A stretch of DNA of 64,000 bases from assembly GCF_002099425.1 (NCBI RefSeq), contig NW_018343973.1, forward strand, positions 7,231,001 to 7,295,000, read 5' to 3'. Below the pieces are notes generated by a model. That model made no database searches. It was not told the DNA's origin and saw only the letters and a program-made list of their open reading frames with translations. Within the stretch, counting starts at the first letter, position 1, and every line of letters starts with the position of its first letter. The translations under genes were made by a program, and so were the position numbers. This DNA is from Phascolarctos cinereus (taxonomy: Eukaryota > Chordata > Mammalia > Diprotodontia > Phascolarctidae). Shown here piece by piece: positions 21,491-33,036 of the stretch.

Positions 21491-22440
21491 GTTGTTGTTC
21501 AGTCATTCAATTATGTCTGACTCTTTATGACCCTATGGACCATAGTACACCAGGCCCTTCTATCCTCCACTATCTCCTGAAGTGTATCCAAGCTCATATT
21601 CATTGCTTCTATGATACCATCTATCCTCTCATCCTCTGCCATCAACTCCTTTTGTCTTCAATCTTTCCCAACATCAAGGTCTTTTCAATGAGTCCTGTCT
21701 TTTTACTTCGTGGCCAAAGCACTTCAAGCTTCAGCTTCAGTATTTGTCCTTCCAAAGAATAGTCTAATTTCTTTACGTGTTGCATGATTTCATCTCCTTG
21801 CTGTCCAAGGGACTCTCAAAAGTCTTCTTCAGCACCACAATTTGAAAGAATCAATTCTGTGGTACTCAGCTTACTTTATAGTACAGTTCTCACAGCCATA
21901 CATTACTACTGGAAAAACCATAGCTATAACTACACCGACCTTTGTTGGCAAGGTGTTATCTCTGCTTTTTAGTATGCTGTCTAGATTTGCCATAGTTTTC
22001 CTTCTAAGGAGCAAGTGTCTTAATTTCATAGTTGTGGTTGCCATATGCAGTGATCTTTGATCCCAAGAATATAAAATCTGCACTGCTTCCATTTCTTCTC
22101 CCTCTATTTGCCAGGAAGTGATGGGACTAGTTGTTGTGATCTTAGTCTATTTTTTAATGTTAAGCTTCAGGCCAGCTTTTACACTCTCTTCTCACACTCA
22201 TCAAGAAGCTTCTTAATTCTTCTTCACTTTCTGCCATCAGAGTGGTATTGTCTGCATATCTGAGACCATTGATATTTTCCTGGCAACCTTAATTCTGGCT
22301 TTTGATTCATCCAGGCTGAAATTTCACATTACGTACTTTGTATATAAGTTGAATAAATAAGGTGACAGTATAAAGGCTTGTGATCCTTTCCCAATCTTAA
22401 ACCAATCAGTTGTTCCATGGTCAGTTCTAACTGAAGGAGT
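21491..22440 (-). mobile_element. BovB/RTE LINE, 5'-truncated
   Basis: Minus strand encodes the C-terminal part of an RTE-clade ORF2. The open frame 22092-21871 reads SWDQRSLHMATTTMKLRHLL, LDSILKSRDNTLPTKVGVV and VFPVVMYGCENCTIK, matching the BovB signature LDSILKSRDITLPTKV.. / VMYGCESWT.KK. Upstream pieces are frameshifted or stopped. The 3' end at 21491 is the complement of an AACAACAAC tail. It starts around 22440, so only the last third of the element is present. Confidence 0.92.
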
Positions 22441-22565
22441 TGGGGGACTTTTTCTGAGAATATATTCAGTATTACACATCCATAGTCACCAACCTTTGTA
22501 ATGAAGAAAGGAGGGGAATTTTCTCAGCACTTCCATAGAGGCACATTGACAGCTATAATTTGTTA

Positions 22566-22840
22566 TGATGATGATGATGATGATGGTGATGTAGCATTTA
22601 CATAGTGCTTTAAAGTTTATGATGAATTTTACATGTTATCTCATTTGATCTTCTTAACAACCCTGTGAGTTAGGCGTTATCATTGTTCCCATTTTACAGA
22701 TGAGGAAACTGGGGCTGAAAGAGGTTAACTGACTTTTTCAGGGTCACACTTCCAGAGCATGTCTGAGACAGTATTTGAACTCAAGTCTTCCTGAATTGAA
22801 GTCTGGCACTCTGTATCTCATGCCACCCAGCTGCCCCAAC
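22566..22840 (-). mobile_element. marsupial CORE-SINE (inverted)
   Basis: GATGATG repeat, then CATTTACATAGTGCTTTAAA, TTATCTCATTTGATCTTCTT, CATTTTACAGATGAGGAAAC, TATTTGAACTCAAGTCTTCC, ending with TGCCACCCAGCTGCCCC, the complement of the tRNA-derived head. Confidence 0.92.
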
Positions 22841-23249
22841 AGTTTGTTTTTATTATTCATCAGTTTCATTTATATTATTCTTTCTTTTTACAGTGTCATA
22901 ATCATTATATGTACTGATTTCCTGGTTCTTCACTTTGTGGTAATTAAAATTTCCTCTGTTTCTCTGGGTACTTTATATTTGTTGTTTCTCCCCATATATA
23001 GTATACAGTATATTTCTTTAGCTATTCTCCAGTGATGGCCACATGCTTTATTTCCAGGCCTTTGCTAGTACAAAAATGCTGCTATGAATGTTTTCTTATA
23101 CATGAGAACTTTCATTCTATCTTTGACCTTCTGGGTTTTATACCTAGCAGTGAGGGTAAATGGGCATTCTAGTTCCATTGTTAGCTTGATTCTAAATTGC
23201 TTTATAAAATAGTTCGGAGCACAAAACCTACCTCTCCATCCCTCTAGCA

Positions 23250-23282
23250 TATATAGCATAAATATATATATATATATTTTTA
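23250..23282. repeat. TA simple repeat
   Basis: ATATATAGCATAAATATATATATATATAT tract broken by one GCATAAA block. Confidence 0.9.
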
Positions 23283-24429
23283 TGGTATTTTCCATTTTCA
23301 TTTTTTCTCAATATTGCCAAGTTTTGGGATATATCACAGATTTCCTTTGCTTTATATTTTTTCCTTATATTAGTAATTTGGAACAGTCTTTCATGTGATT
23401 GTGAATAGTTTTAATTGAGAATTTTTAAATAATTTATTTTGAGAAATATTACTTTTTTAAAGGAATTTTTGGAGAATTATTTGTTCATATCCTTCAACCA
23501 CTTATCCATCTGGGAATTGTCCTTATATATTTATGTTAATTACTTATATTTTTTGAATATCTGATAGCCTTATTAGAGATGTTTTAATTAGAGACAAGAA
23601 TAGAAAGCTTTTCTCCAATTGAATGTATCTTCTTATTGTAGTTCCATGGACTCTGTCCATGAAAATTTTTTTGAATTTTATGTAATCAAAATTGCATATT
23701 TTAAATTTCGTATCCTCATTCCTTGCTTATTTATGAAATTCCTCCTAGCCATTGTAGTGAAAAAAACTTCCATCCATTTTCCTCCTTTTTTTTGTGATAC
23801 ATCCTTTTATATTTAAATTGAATATCCATTTGTAACTCATTTTAGTACTTGGTGTAAATTACTCATCTGAGCCTTCAAAAAATATTTTTAAGAAACAAAT
23901 TACTTTTTTAGTTTTCCCAGAAGTTCCCTTTTGAAAGGAGGTTTTCCCCAAGTACTTTAAGTTCTTGAGTTTCTCAAATGTAGGTTCTTGAGTTTAATTG
24001 TGTGTTCTACTGAATTTTTTTTGTTTTTGAAAACATATAAATAATTTAAAATGGTTACTAGTTTATAATGTCAATTGAGTTCTGAAAATGTTATTCTTTC
24101 TATATTGTACATCTTTCACCTTTTACCTCAAGATTCTAAATAATTTTTTTCAAATGAATTTTGTTATCAATTTGTCAAGCTCTCTGAAGTAATACTTTGG
24201 AAGTTTGGTATAGCAAGTAAATACTTTTAGATTATTTAATTATTTTAGGTATAGTGGCACAACAAAAACATGAACAATACATGTTCCTCTATTGTTATTA
24301 ATTCTCTAAAGAGTGATTTATAAGAGTATCTAAATGTTTTCAATATGCCATTGACTGAGATTTTTTAGATATTTTGTAGTTATTTTGAAAGGGATTTCTC
24401 TTTTATTTCCCAATAGAAATGGGTTCTTA

Positions 24430-24640
24430 CATTATAGGAACATAGATTTAGGGACTGAATAGATCTTTGAAACTATCTTGTCTAATGACTCCCTTGTTTT
24501 ACAAATGAAGAAATGGAGGTCCAAAAACACCTAAATGGTTTGCCCTAGGTCTTACAGTGCCAGAGGTAGGTTTGATTTGAACCCTGGTCCTTGGATTCTA
24601 AATCCATTGCTTTCTTCACTGTGTAATGGAGTCTTCTTGG
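24430..24640 (-). mobile_element. MIR-like SINE (inverted)
   Basis: GTTTTACAAATGAAGAAATG, GGTCTTACAGTGCCAGAGGT, TTTGATTTGAACCCTGGTCC, TTCTAAATCCATTGCTTTCT. Inserted in the old L1. Confidence 0.7.
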
Positions 24641-25539
24641 ATATTGTTACTGCTATACAGATGTGCATTTATTTCTATCTTACTACTTGACTAAAGATAT
24701 TAATTGTTTCAATTATTTTTAACTCATTTTCTGAAGATTTATGAATAAACCATAATTTTTGTGCAAATAGGATTTTACTGTTTATGTCTTTGTCTTGTTT
24801 TATTGCTATTGCTAACATTTCTAGAATTTGTGTTAAATAATAGTGAGAAAAGAGTACAATGTTGCTTTCACATCCTTGAATTTACTGAGAAAGTATTGAG
24901 TTTTGTCTTATGCAAATAGTGATAGTTTTTGTTTTTAGACATACAATTTTTACCATATCGATGTTTCTTCTATGGCAATGCCTTATGGGGATTTTTTTTA
25001 AAGCAGAAATGAGCATTATACTTTGTCAACAAACTTTTTTTCTTTGTCTTTTAATATAATTCTGTGGTTTGAGGTCTTTTTGTTTTTAATTTGATTAATT
25101 AGGTCAATTGTTAACCCATTTTGAACTATCCTTGCTTGAATCACTATATATAAATCCAACTTCATCATAATAATTTTAAAATATATATATTGTTACAATA
25201 TTTTTGCTAGGATTTTATTTAAAGTTTTTGCACCAGTATTTATTGTGATATCCATTTTTGTTTCTTTTTTATTTGCTTTACCCTTCTTTGTTGAAATATA
25301 AGAACAACATTAGTCCTATACGAGGAGGATGATAGTGATTTTTTTGTGAATGATTCACATAGCATAGGTATTAATTGCTCTTTAAAAGCTGGACATAATT
25401 TATTTCTAATTGTGTTTGGATCTGGGGTTATTTCTTTGATAACTCCTTTGTAGTTTGTTCCTTCCTTTTTTGATGTTATCTTGTTCATGTTCTCTATGCT
25501 TTATGTTAATTTAAGTTTGTAATTCTTTTATAGGTTAAA

Positions 25540-26290
25540 GGACCCACAGATTCAAAGCTGAATGGAAATGTGGAGGAATATAGTAATAACATTCTAATTT
25601 TACAAATGAGGTGATATCCGTCATTTAGGGAATGGCTGACCAAGTTGTGCTATGTGATTGCGATGCAATACTACTGTGCTATAAGAAATGATGACCTCAA
25701 TCATTTTAGTAAAACACAGAAACACTTGCATGAAATAATGGAGAGTGAAATGTATAGAACTAAGAGAACACTGTATACAGTAATAGCAGTATTGTTTTAT
25801 GAACAACTTTGTCCTAACAAGTTATTTTGTCTATTATAAATACTCGAATTAGCTATAAAGGACATGTGAAGAAAGAAGCTATCTGCATCCAGAGAAAGAA
25901 CTGATAAAGAGAAGCATGTATAGAATAATTTTACATATTTATCTATTTGTGTCTAATGGTAGTCATCTCTAGGGTGGGGTGGGGGAGGGAAGAAAAAAAG
26001 ATGTATGATAATTTTTTGCATATTTGAACAAGTTGTGCATTGTAGACTTGCAGTTCCATGTGCAATTGGCCTTTTTATTGGACTATATCATGGAAGTGCT
26101 TGTTTTATTCCATAAATTAAAAATAAAATTAAAATAAATCAATATGATGCAACTGAGACACATTGGGATTAAGTGGCTTGCCCATATTCTCACAGAAAGG
26201 GACAGAGATGGGATTTAAACCTAGGTCTTCTGACTCTAGATCAAGTACTCAATCATCTATTTCCTTTGAATCCACAGTTTTGATAGCATA
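25540..26290 (-). mobile_element. MIR-like SINE (inverted), split by an L1 tail
   Basis: Left half 25540-25610 (CACAGATTCAAAGCTGAATG, TCTAATTTTACAAATGAGG), right half 26147-26275 (AACTGAGACACATTGGGATT, AAGTGGCTTGCCCATATTCT, TTTAAACCTAGGTCTTCTGA). The halves join at the AAATGAGG / AACTGAG boundary typical of MIR. Confidence 0.7.
25611..26146 (+). mobile_element. L1 3' end, 5'-truncated
   Basis: Begins in the ORF2 C-terminus: the frame from 25645 reads QYYCAIRNDDLNHFSKTQKH, the L1 terminal signature (EYYCAIRND). It then passes through ATCCAGAGAAAGAACTGATA and a G-rich block (GGTGGGGTGGGGGAGGGAAG) to an A-rich tail near 26115-26140. Confidence 0.85.
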
Positions 26291-26935
26291 GAATTGTGTG
26301 TGTTAGATACAGATTATTTTATTTCTTTTTTTCCAATCAGGTTAGATTAAAAGTTCATTACTTTAAATTTTTATAGGATCTGCTTTTTCTTTTGCTTACA
26401 GTTTTTATATTCCTTTCATTTTCATTTTATCTATTTCTCTTCTATTTTATTTGTTACCTTATCTGTATTGTTTGGTAATTCAGTTAACTTTTCCTTTATT
26501 AATTTAGATTTTATGTTATTTGTTAAACATGTTAGTAGATAATGGCTTATTGTAATTTTATGTATAATAGTTTCCTGGTTTATCTCTCTTGACATTGAGA
26601 AGAATTGATTTTAGTATGATTCTTATTTCTCTTTTATTTTTATTTGACTGAAAAATAATTTCAAATAGATCCTTGCCTTCCCCTCTTGTCCCACCGGAGT
26701 ACTGTTACTTGTAACAAAGGATAAAAAAAGGCAGAAATAAAGAGGGGAAAAAAGAAGTCAGAAAAACTAAGCAACATGTTAACTGAGTCTGATAGCATAA
26801 TCAGTGTTCCATATTTATAGCCCTCTACTTCAACCGATAAGGGAAAGAGATTCATTTTCTACTCTCTTCTTCAGGGTCAAGCTTGATCATCATCATTATT
26901 GTATCCTATTTAGTTTCATTTTTACTATTATTGTC

Positions 26936-27755
26936 ATTCTTCAAAATGAATTCTAAAGCTGTGCCTCTTTGACTTCTATGCATGATATTCTCAAACTCAG
27001 ACATTTTTATGGCTCTATATAGGACAGAAAAAAGAAAGGTTGAGACTAAATAGAAATAGGGCAAAAAGAATATCTCATAATGCTGTTTCAACTTTTTGAA
27101 TAGAAAAAACTAATAAAAATTAATGTGCACTAGTTTATATGCCTACCTTTTTTTTTTTGCTGATAAAATATTTACTAAGCTATTACTGCCTAATAGTAGA
27201 ACTGGAATATATTTTTTAATCCAACTATTTTTGGTGTCAGGTTAGTTATTAATTTTTTTCTCTTTCAAGAAACATTCAGACTATCCAGCTGAACCACAGG
27301 AGGCAGATATCATCCTATCCAATTTGCATTTTGGTGGGAGAGTAAAAAACTACTGGGTTTTGCTGTGCATCCCTCTGCTAGGTCAATTAAAAAGGGGTCA
27401 GAGCCATGGGTAGTGTACAAACCCAAGAGCCCAGGTAAAGTTTGCTGCCCAAAGGATGTGTATGAGGGAGAGAACTAGGTAAAATGAGTGCACAGAAGTG
27501 AACAAAAAGAATCAATGAGTACATAGAATGAAATAGCAGGGAAAGGTGAACACCAGGAAACTGCAGAAAATCAAACTTACTGGAGAGTAACAACTGATCA
27601 ACACTTTGGCTTCCTTGCAGACCCTTCTTTTAGACTCTTCCTTTCATCATTCTCACTCTAAATTGCCAAAGGAGAATGGTAGTGGCCAAAGGTATTCACT
27701 GTTATTTACTCCAAACAGTTCAGGCCTTCTTTCACTTGAGGAATAATGTAGCATA
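26936..27755. other. unassigned sequence
   Basis: No recognised element. 27290-27600 is less AT-rich and might be single-copy. Confidence 0.45.
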
Positions 27756-27930
27756 AAGGAAAGGGAAAGACAATTGAAGCCAATGGATCTAGGTTTGAAA
27801 CTCAGTTTTATCACTTACTAGCTATGTGAAATTGCGAATGCCATTTTGCCTTTCTGGAACTCAGTTTCTTCATATGTAAAATGAGGGCTTGGACTATGTT
27901 GCCTCTAAGGCCCCTTCAAACTGTACATTT
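27756..27930 (+). mobile_element. MIR-like SINE
   Basis: AATGGATCTAGGTTTGAAAC, TTACTAGCTATGTGAAATTG, AACTCAGTTTCTTCATATGT, GCCCCTTCAAACTGTA in sense order. Confidence 0.75.
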
Positions 27931-28890
27931 ATCTTTCTTTTTTCCAAATCTGTATATTAATTGCATCTTCACCCTACAATGACAGGGTAGGTTAATATTA
28001 ATTAGGAGCTTTTCTCTATGATAATCTCCGTGGTTTATTTTGCCTGCACCTAAAACTTCAAATGGAAATGGCAGTATTTGCATTGTGCATCTTTTGAGGT
28101 CTCTCAGCAGCCCTGCAAGTGTTCAAGGTAAGAAGACCTTGGATATAGCATATTGCATATAGGATAAGTTTTATTTAGACTTACCAAAAAAAAAAAAGGT
28201 GAGTCAGAAAAATTCTCCCCCTTCTGTGGGGTACTGAGCAACCTTCTTCTATCATGGGTCCCAACTTTCTTCTGGACCTATACCTGTCCATATGATTCAT
28301 CTTGTCAGCAAAGGAATATATCTAGTTTGCTTCTCCGTGCATATATTTTATTATTCTGCTCATCCTTTTCTTTCTATTGGTTGCACAGATGTTGCTGGCT
28401 ATGATATCTCTTCAGGCCTGAATGATGCTAGGTGTCTATCTCCTATCACTTCCCCTCTTAGCAAAGTTTGAAATCTCTTTCTTCTCCTTTCTTCTCTCCC
28501 TTTCTCTCTTTTTTTCTCACTGTCCTTGTTATCTTTTTTCCTCACCTCTCCTTGTCCTTGTCCCTATCCTTCTCCTTATCTCTCCACTACCAGCCATTTA
28601 AGATTCCGTCTTTCTCCTTCTGCTTTTCTATTTAGTGCTAGCTCTAGGTATTCACGATTTTCTAGAAAGGCAACTTAGAGACTCAGGCACCTTATCAGGT
28701 CTCCAATCAACCTATTGTCTCACCACATTTTATTTCAGTGACTGCTAAAGACCCAGCTCTAAGCTGAGCTGTGACTAGCAACTAAAAAAGGTAGCTGACA
28801 GACAAATCAGGGTGTTAGGAAGTTTTTCTCTTATGGGAACATACTTTCACAAATATTCCAAAACTCTCTCGAACTCAGGATCTTTTAGTT
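27931..28890. other. unassigned sequence, partly pyrimidine-rich
   Basis: A CT-rich stretch occupies 28460-28620; the rest shows no recognised repeat. Confidence 0.45.
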
Positions 28891-28903
28891 TTAGCAATGG
28901 ATG

Positions 28904-29288
28904 CCTTTTTTATTTTATTTTTTATTTTAGTTTTAGTTTTCAACATTTACTTCCATAAGATTTTGAGTTCTAACTTTTCTTCCCCTCTCTCCCCTCTCCC
29001 CTTTCAAGATGGCATGCAAACTGGTATAGGCTATACATATACATTCATATTAAACATATTTTCACATTAGTCTTGTTGTAAAGAAGAATTAGAACCAATG
29101 GGAGAAACCATGAGAAAGAAGAAACAAACAACAAAAAAGGGAGCAAATAGTGTGCTTTGTTCTGCATTCAGACTTCATAATTCTTTTTCTGGCTATGGAT
29201 AGCATCCATCATGAGTCTTTTGGAGTTGTCTTAGATCCTTGCATTGCTGAGAAGAGCTAAATCTATCAAAGTTAGTCATCACACAATG
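28904..29288 (-). mobile_element. L1 3' end with target-site duplication
   Basis: Complement of an L1 3' UTR with tail: T/A-rich tail complement, TTTGAGTTCTAACTTTTCTT, pyrimidine block, TCAAGATGGCATGCAAACTG, TATTTTCACATTAGTCTTGT, ATAGCATCCATCATGAGTCT, then GATCCTTGCATTGCTGAGAA. Flanked by TTAGCAATGGATG at 28891-28903 and 29289-29301, an exact 13-bp duplication. Confidence 0.93.
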
Positions 29289-29301
29289 TTAGCAATGGAT
29301 G

Positions 29302-29705
29302 TCTTGCAAGATTGTATGTAAGAACTCATCTCCTCACAGATTTTTCTTTGATATCCTTTGCACAGAGACATGAAACTAAGAATAAATGGAAATTTAAATA
29401 ATCCTGACATTTTCTGGAGCCTTTGTCAAAAGTAGGGTAGAAAATAATTTTTGTATTTGCTTTGGTGATTATTTTGTCCTTCAAAAAAAAAAAGATGGCA
29501 GAATCATTTTTTCAGTCAATCCTTGTTGTTTTCCCTCATTCATTCCCAACTTCTTCAGTAAGCATTGGGAGTTTGGATTTCATATTTTTAATTTGAAGTT
29601 TATGCAATATAACTAGATGTTTCTAAAAAATGTTATCTATCAAACTCAGGCTATTTATATTAATTATTGAATAATTTAGAGAGATATAGAAGGAAGTCGC
29701 ATTCT
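29302..29705. other. unassigned sequence
   Basis: Nothing recognised. Confidence 0.45.
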
Positions 29706-31755
29706 TTTAAAAGGCAGAGGAAGGGAGACTACCCAAGATGATGAAGTATGAGGAAGAAATATAGCTTATTTCTTTCCCACAAACAAAGATCTAAGAACTT
29801 CAGACCTAAGAGTGATCAGGAAATCCAATGAGAAATCCATGAATCTTTTTTCCAACTGGGGGAACAGGAACAGGAACCAACCAGGAGATCTATTTCTCTG
29901 ACCTCAGAGGTGGGTTGTGGATCAAGTGGAGACAAAGAAGAACTAGGGATAATCCCCAAATGACTTGCTGATGAGTTCCAGGGCAAGGAATGTTTGCAGA
30001 TCTGGTAGGGGCTGGGTCCAACTTTGCAGGTTTTAGAAATAGTAGCTAGCCTATAACTGTATTGTTCTGGCTACAGAGCAAGGCTCCAGGACAAGTACCA
30101 ACTTAAGAAGGGACCTGTCATTGTATTCCAGGGGAATTAGCTGCTGCCCATCCAGAGGATTCATCTGAGACCTGGTCTGAGGCTGTGTACTTGGCAAAGG
30201 GTAGAAAGAGAAATAAATAGCAGCTGTGTGGGATGGACTCCAGAGTGAGGCTTTAAATTCAGCTCCCAGCTCAGATTTTCAGAGCATAGAGCTTAGATCA
30301 AGGGGTAGCTTGCAGTTCTGTCATTCTGAAATTACAGAATCTTTCTGATGACTAATGGATACTGTGAACAGCAGCATTCTGATGGACTCCAACCAAGGAC
30401 AAAACCACAGTTGCTGAACACACACCCAAACTGGGGTCAGAAGCTTGGAAAACTCAAAACTGGAGAGTAGCTATCAGACTTTGATCTAGATCAGACCATT
30501 ATACTGAAAGTTTTGAGGTTACCAACCTTAGCTGCTTCTAAGATCCTAAAAAAACAAGAAGCAAACAAACAAACAAAAAAAACCCAGAGCACTTGATATC
30601 AAGAGAAAATAACAGTAGGACTCCAGAGGAACAAATCAAGCCATGGCATTCCTTGTAGTAGGGCATGAAGCCTGTCCCTAGTACAAAGCTCCAATTCAGG
30701 AAGAAAGATTGTAAGAAAAACAAATAAACAAATAAAAACTCTCATAATGAAGAGCTACAATGGGGCCAAGGATGCTCAAAATACAACCTCAGAAAAAGAA
30801 AATAATTCCAAAACATCTATAAAAACCTCAAAGTAAAAGGAAACTGGACCACAAGATCAAATAAAATTTATTGGAAAAAAAAGTTAAACATTTTAAAAAT
30901 GAATTAAATGAGAGCAAGAGAAGATTTTTTTTTGTGGGGGGAAAGAAATGACAGCTTTGTAGAAAGATTTGAAAGTGGGATTAGCAGATTAGCATAAGAG
31001 ATAAAAATCCTTACTTAAATAACAATCTCCTTGAAAATTAGAATGGATCAAAGAGAAATTAATAACTATGAGAAACTAATAAATATTAAAATAGTCAAAA
31101 GAACTAAGAAGAAGAAAATACAAGATATTTCATGTCAGAAATAATTGGCCTGGGAAACAAATAAAGGAATGATAATGTTAGAATCATTGGACTACCCAAA
31201 AGTCATGAGCAGTGACTATCACAATTCAATTAATCATAAAAGGAAACTGCTCAGGCAGATTGGAACAAATGGGCAAAATCAAAAATAGAAAGAATATACC
31301 AGGAATTTTCCCAGAATGGAAACCACCAGAAACATCAAAGTCAAAATCCAGTTTCAAGGTAGAACAAAAAATACCACAAGCAGCTGGAAAGAAAAAGTTC
31401 AAGTATCAAGTAGCCACAATCACACCAGGTTTAGCAGCTGCCATTTTTAGAAGATCATGGGTATGGAATACAATATTCCAAAAGGCAAAAGATAGGTTTA
31501 CAACCAGGAACAACTTACCCAGCAAAACTGAATATAAATCTTTAAGACAAAAATTAGAGTTTTTAATTAAATAGAAGACTTCTAAGCATTCCTGATGAAA
31601 TGAGTAGAACTGAGTAGAAACTTTGAAAATGAGATAGAAGAAAAATTTTAAAATGCAAATAAATGAACAATCAAAAGAAACCATAAAAGGATGAAATGTT
31701 TTTTTTCTAATGGAGAAGTTGATTCAAATGTTCCCTCAGAACCTTTATCTCATAA
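29706..31755 (+). mobile_element. L1/HAL1-type element: 5' UTR and ORF1
   Basis: 5' part with CCAAGATGATGAAGTATGAG (about 29734), a GC-richer 5' UTR to about 30900, then ORF1. 31160-31205 reads NVRIIGLPKSHE, the conserved L1 ORF1 line. The open frame 31212-31574 covers the C-terminal domain: ATITPGLAAAIFRRSWVWNT, FQKAKDRFTTRNNLPSKTEY. These correspond to the RRxWN.IF..AK and YPAKL parts of L1 ORF1p. The RRM-to-CTD segment looks shortened. A BovB copy abuts at 31756. Confidence 0.8.
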
Positions 31756-32636
31756 AATGTCATTTTTGTTGTTGTTGAGTCTTTCAGCCAAAAAGTCACA
31801 ACTTTTTGCGACCCCGTGGAAGCACATTAGGCCCTTCTATTCTTCACTATCACCCAAAGCCCACTTGACTTCATTTTCCTGGATGTCCTGCTGTAGATCA
31901 GTAAATACACTATCATGCTTATTAGTGATGTTAATATCTTTTTGTATGGGTCTTCTGTGTATTCTTGTCACCTCTTCTTAATTTCTTCCATTTCTTTTAA
32001 GTCCTTGGCCATATTTGTCTTTTATCATGCCCATTTTTGCATGCAATGTTACCTTGATATCTCTGATTTTCTTGAAGAGATCTCTTGTCTTTCCATTCTA
32101 TTGTTTTCTATTCTTTTGCATTATTTCATTTTCTTATTTTTCACTTTCTTCTTTCCTCAGCTATTTGTAAAGTCTCATGAGATAACCATTTTGCTTTTTT
32201 CTCTTCTTTTTCTTTGGAATTCTTTTGTTGCTGCCTCCTGTACAATATTGCAAACTTCTGTCCATAGTTCTTCAGGCACTCTGTCTACCAAATCTAATCT
32301 CTTAAATCTGTTTATCACCTCTACTTAATATTCATAAGGGATGTTATTTAGGTCATACCTATGTGGTCTGATGGTTTTCCCTACTTTCTTCAATTTATGT
32401 CTGAATTTTGTGATAAGATGTTGATGATCTGTGCCACAGTCAGCACAGATCCTGTTTTAACTATACAGAGCTTCTCTACCTTTGACTACAAAGTATATAA
32501 TCAATCTGCTTTCTAGATTGGCCATTGGGTGATGTCTATGTGTAGAGCTGTCTTTGGGTTGTTCAAAAAGTATTTGTTATTACCAGTGAGTTATCTTGAC
32601 AAAACTCCATTAATCTCTGCCTTGCTTCATTCATTC
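31756..32636 (-). mobile_element. BovB/RTE LINE fragment
   Basis: Complement of BovB: 3' tail TTGTTGTTGTTGAGTCTTTC at 31760, CGACCCCGTGGAAGCACATT, then, after an internal loss near 31850, ACTTGACTTCATTTTCCTGG, TTCTTGTCACCTCTTCTTAA, TGATGATCTGTGCCACAGTC, TAGAGCTTCTCTACCTTTGA and TATCTTGACAAAACTCCATT. It separates the L1/HAL1 ORF1 (left) from L1/HAL1 3' sequence (right). Confidence 0.9.
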
Positions 32637-32650
32637 ATTCATACACATTC
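32622..32650. repeat. short ATTC repeat
   Basis: CTTCATTCATTCATTCATACACATTC at the BovB / L1 junction. Confidence 0.8.
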
Positions 32651-32990
32651 ATTTGGGCATGGAAATCTATCTTACCCTACAGGAAAATAGATGGGAAGGG
32701 GATTAGAGAGCAGGGAGATGATAGAGGGGATGGCAGACTAGGGGAGGGGGTAATCAGAAGCAAACACTTCTGAGGTGGAACAGGGTCAAAAGAGAGAATA
32801 GAATAAATGGGGGATGAGATAGGATGAAGGGAAATATAGTTAGCTTTCTTCAATATGACTACTATGTTAGTGTTTTGCATGACTACACATGTATAACCTG
32901 TATCGAGTTTCTTGCCTTCTCAATGAGGGTGGAGGGGGAGGGAGGAAGGAAGAGAATTTTGAACCCAAAATTTTAAAAACAAATGTTAAA
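32641..32990 (+). mobile_element. L1/HAL1 3' region, copy 1
   Basis: From TACACATTCATTTGGGCATG to AAAACAAATGTTAAA. About 350 bases that match 33941-34289 with roughly 18 differences by eye. Probably the 3' continuation of the element at 29706, displaced by BovB. Confidence 0.8.
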
Positions 32991-33036
32991 TTTGCAAATG
33001 CTGTGTTAAAGATATTTGTGGGGGAATCAGAAGTGA

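Larger units (their letters stand above)
22850..26935 (-). mobile_element. very old L1, ORF2 and 3' UTR-type sequence, hosting later insertions
   Basis: Complement of L1 ORF2 is recognisable in patches: AGGCCTTTGCTAGTACAAAA-like sequence near 23058, CATATCCTTCAACCACTTAT near 23487, and the RT region TTTTGAACTATCCTTGCTTG near 25119. 26660-26935 has a marsupial L1 3' UTR pattern (ACTGTTACTTGTAACAAAGG, GTTCCATATTTATAGCCCTC, AAGCTTGATCATCATC). Patches are strongly decayed, and whether all belong to one copy is uncertain. Confidence 0.55.
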
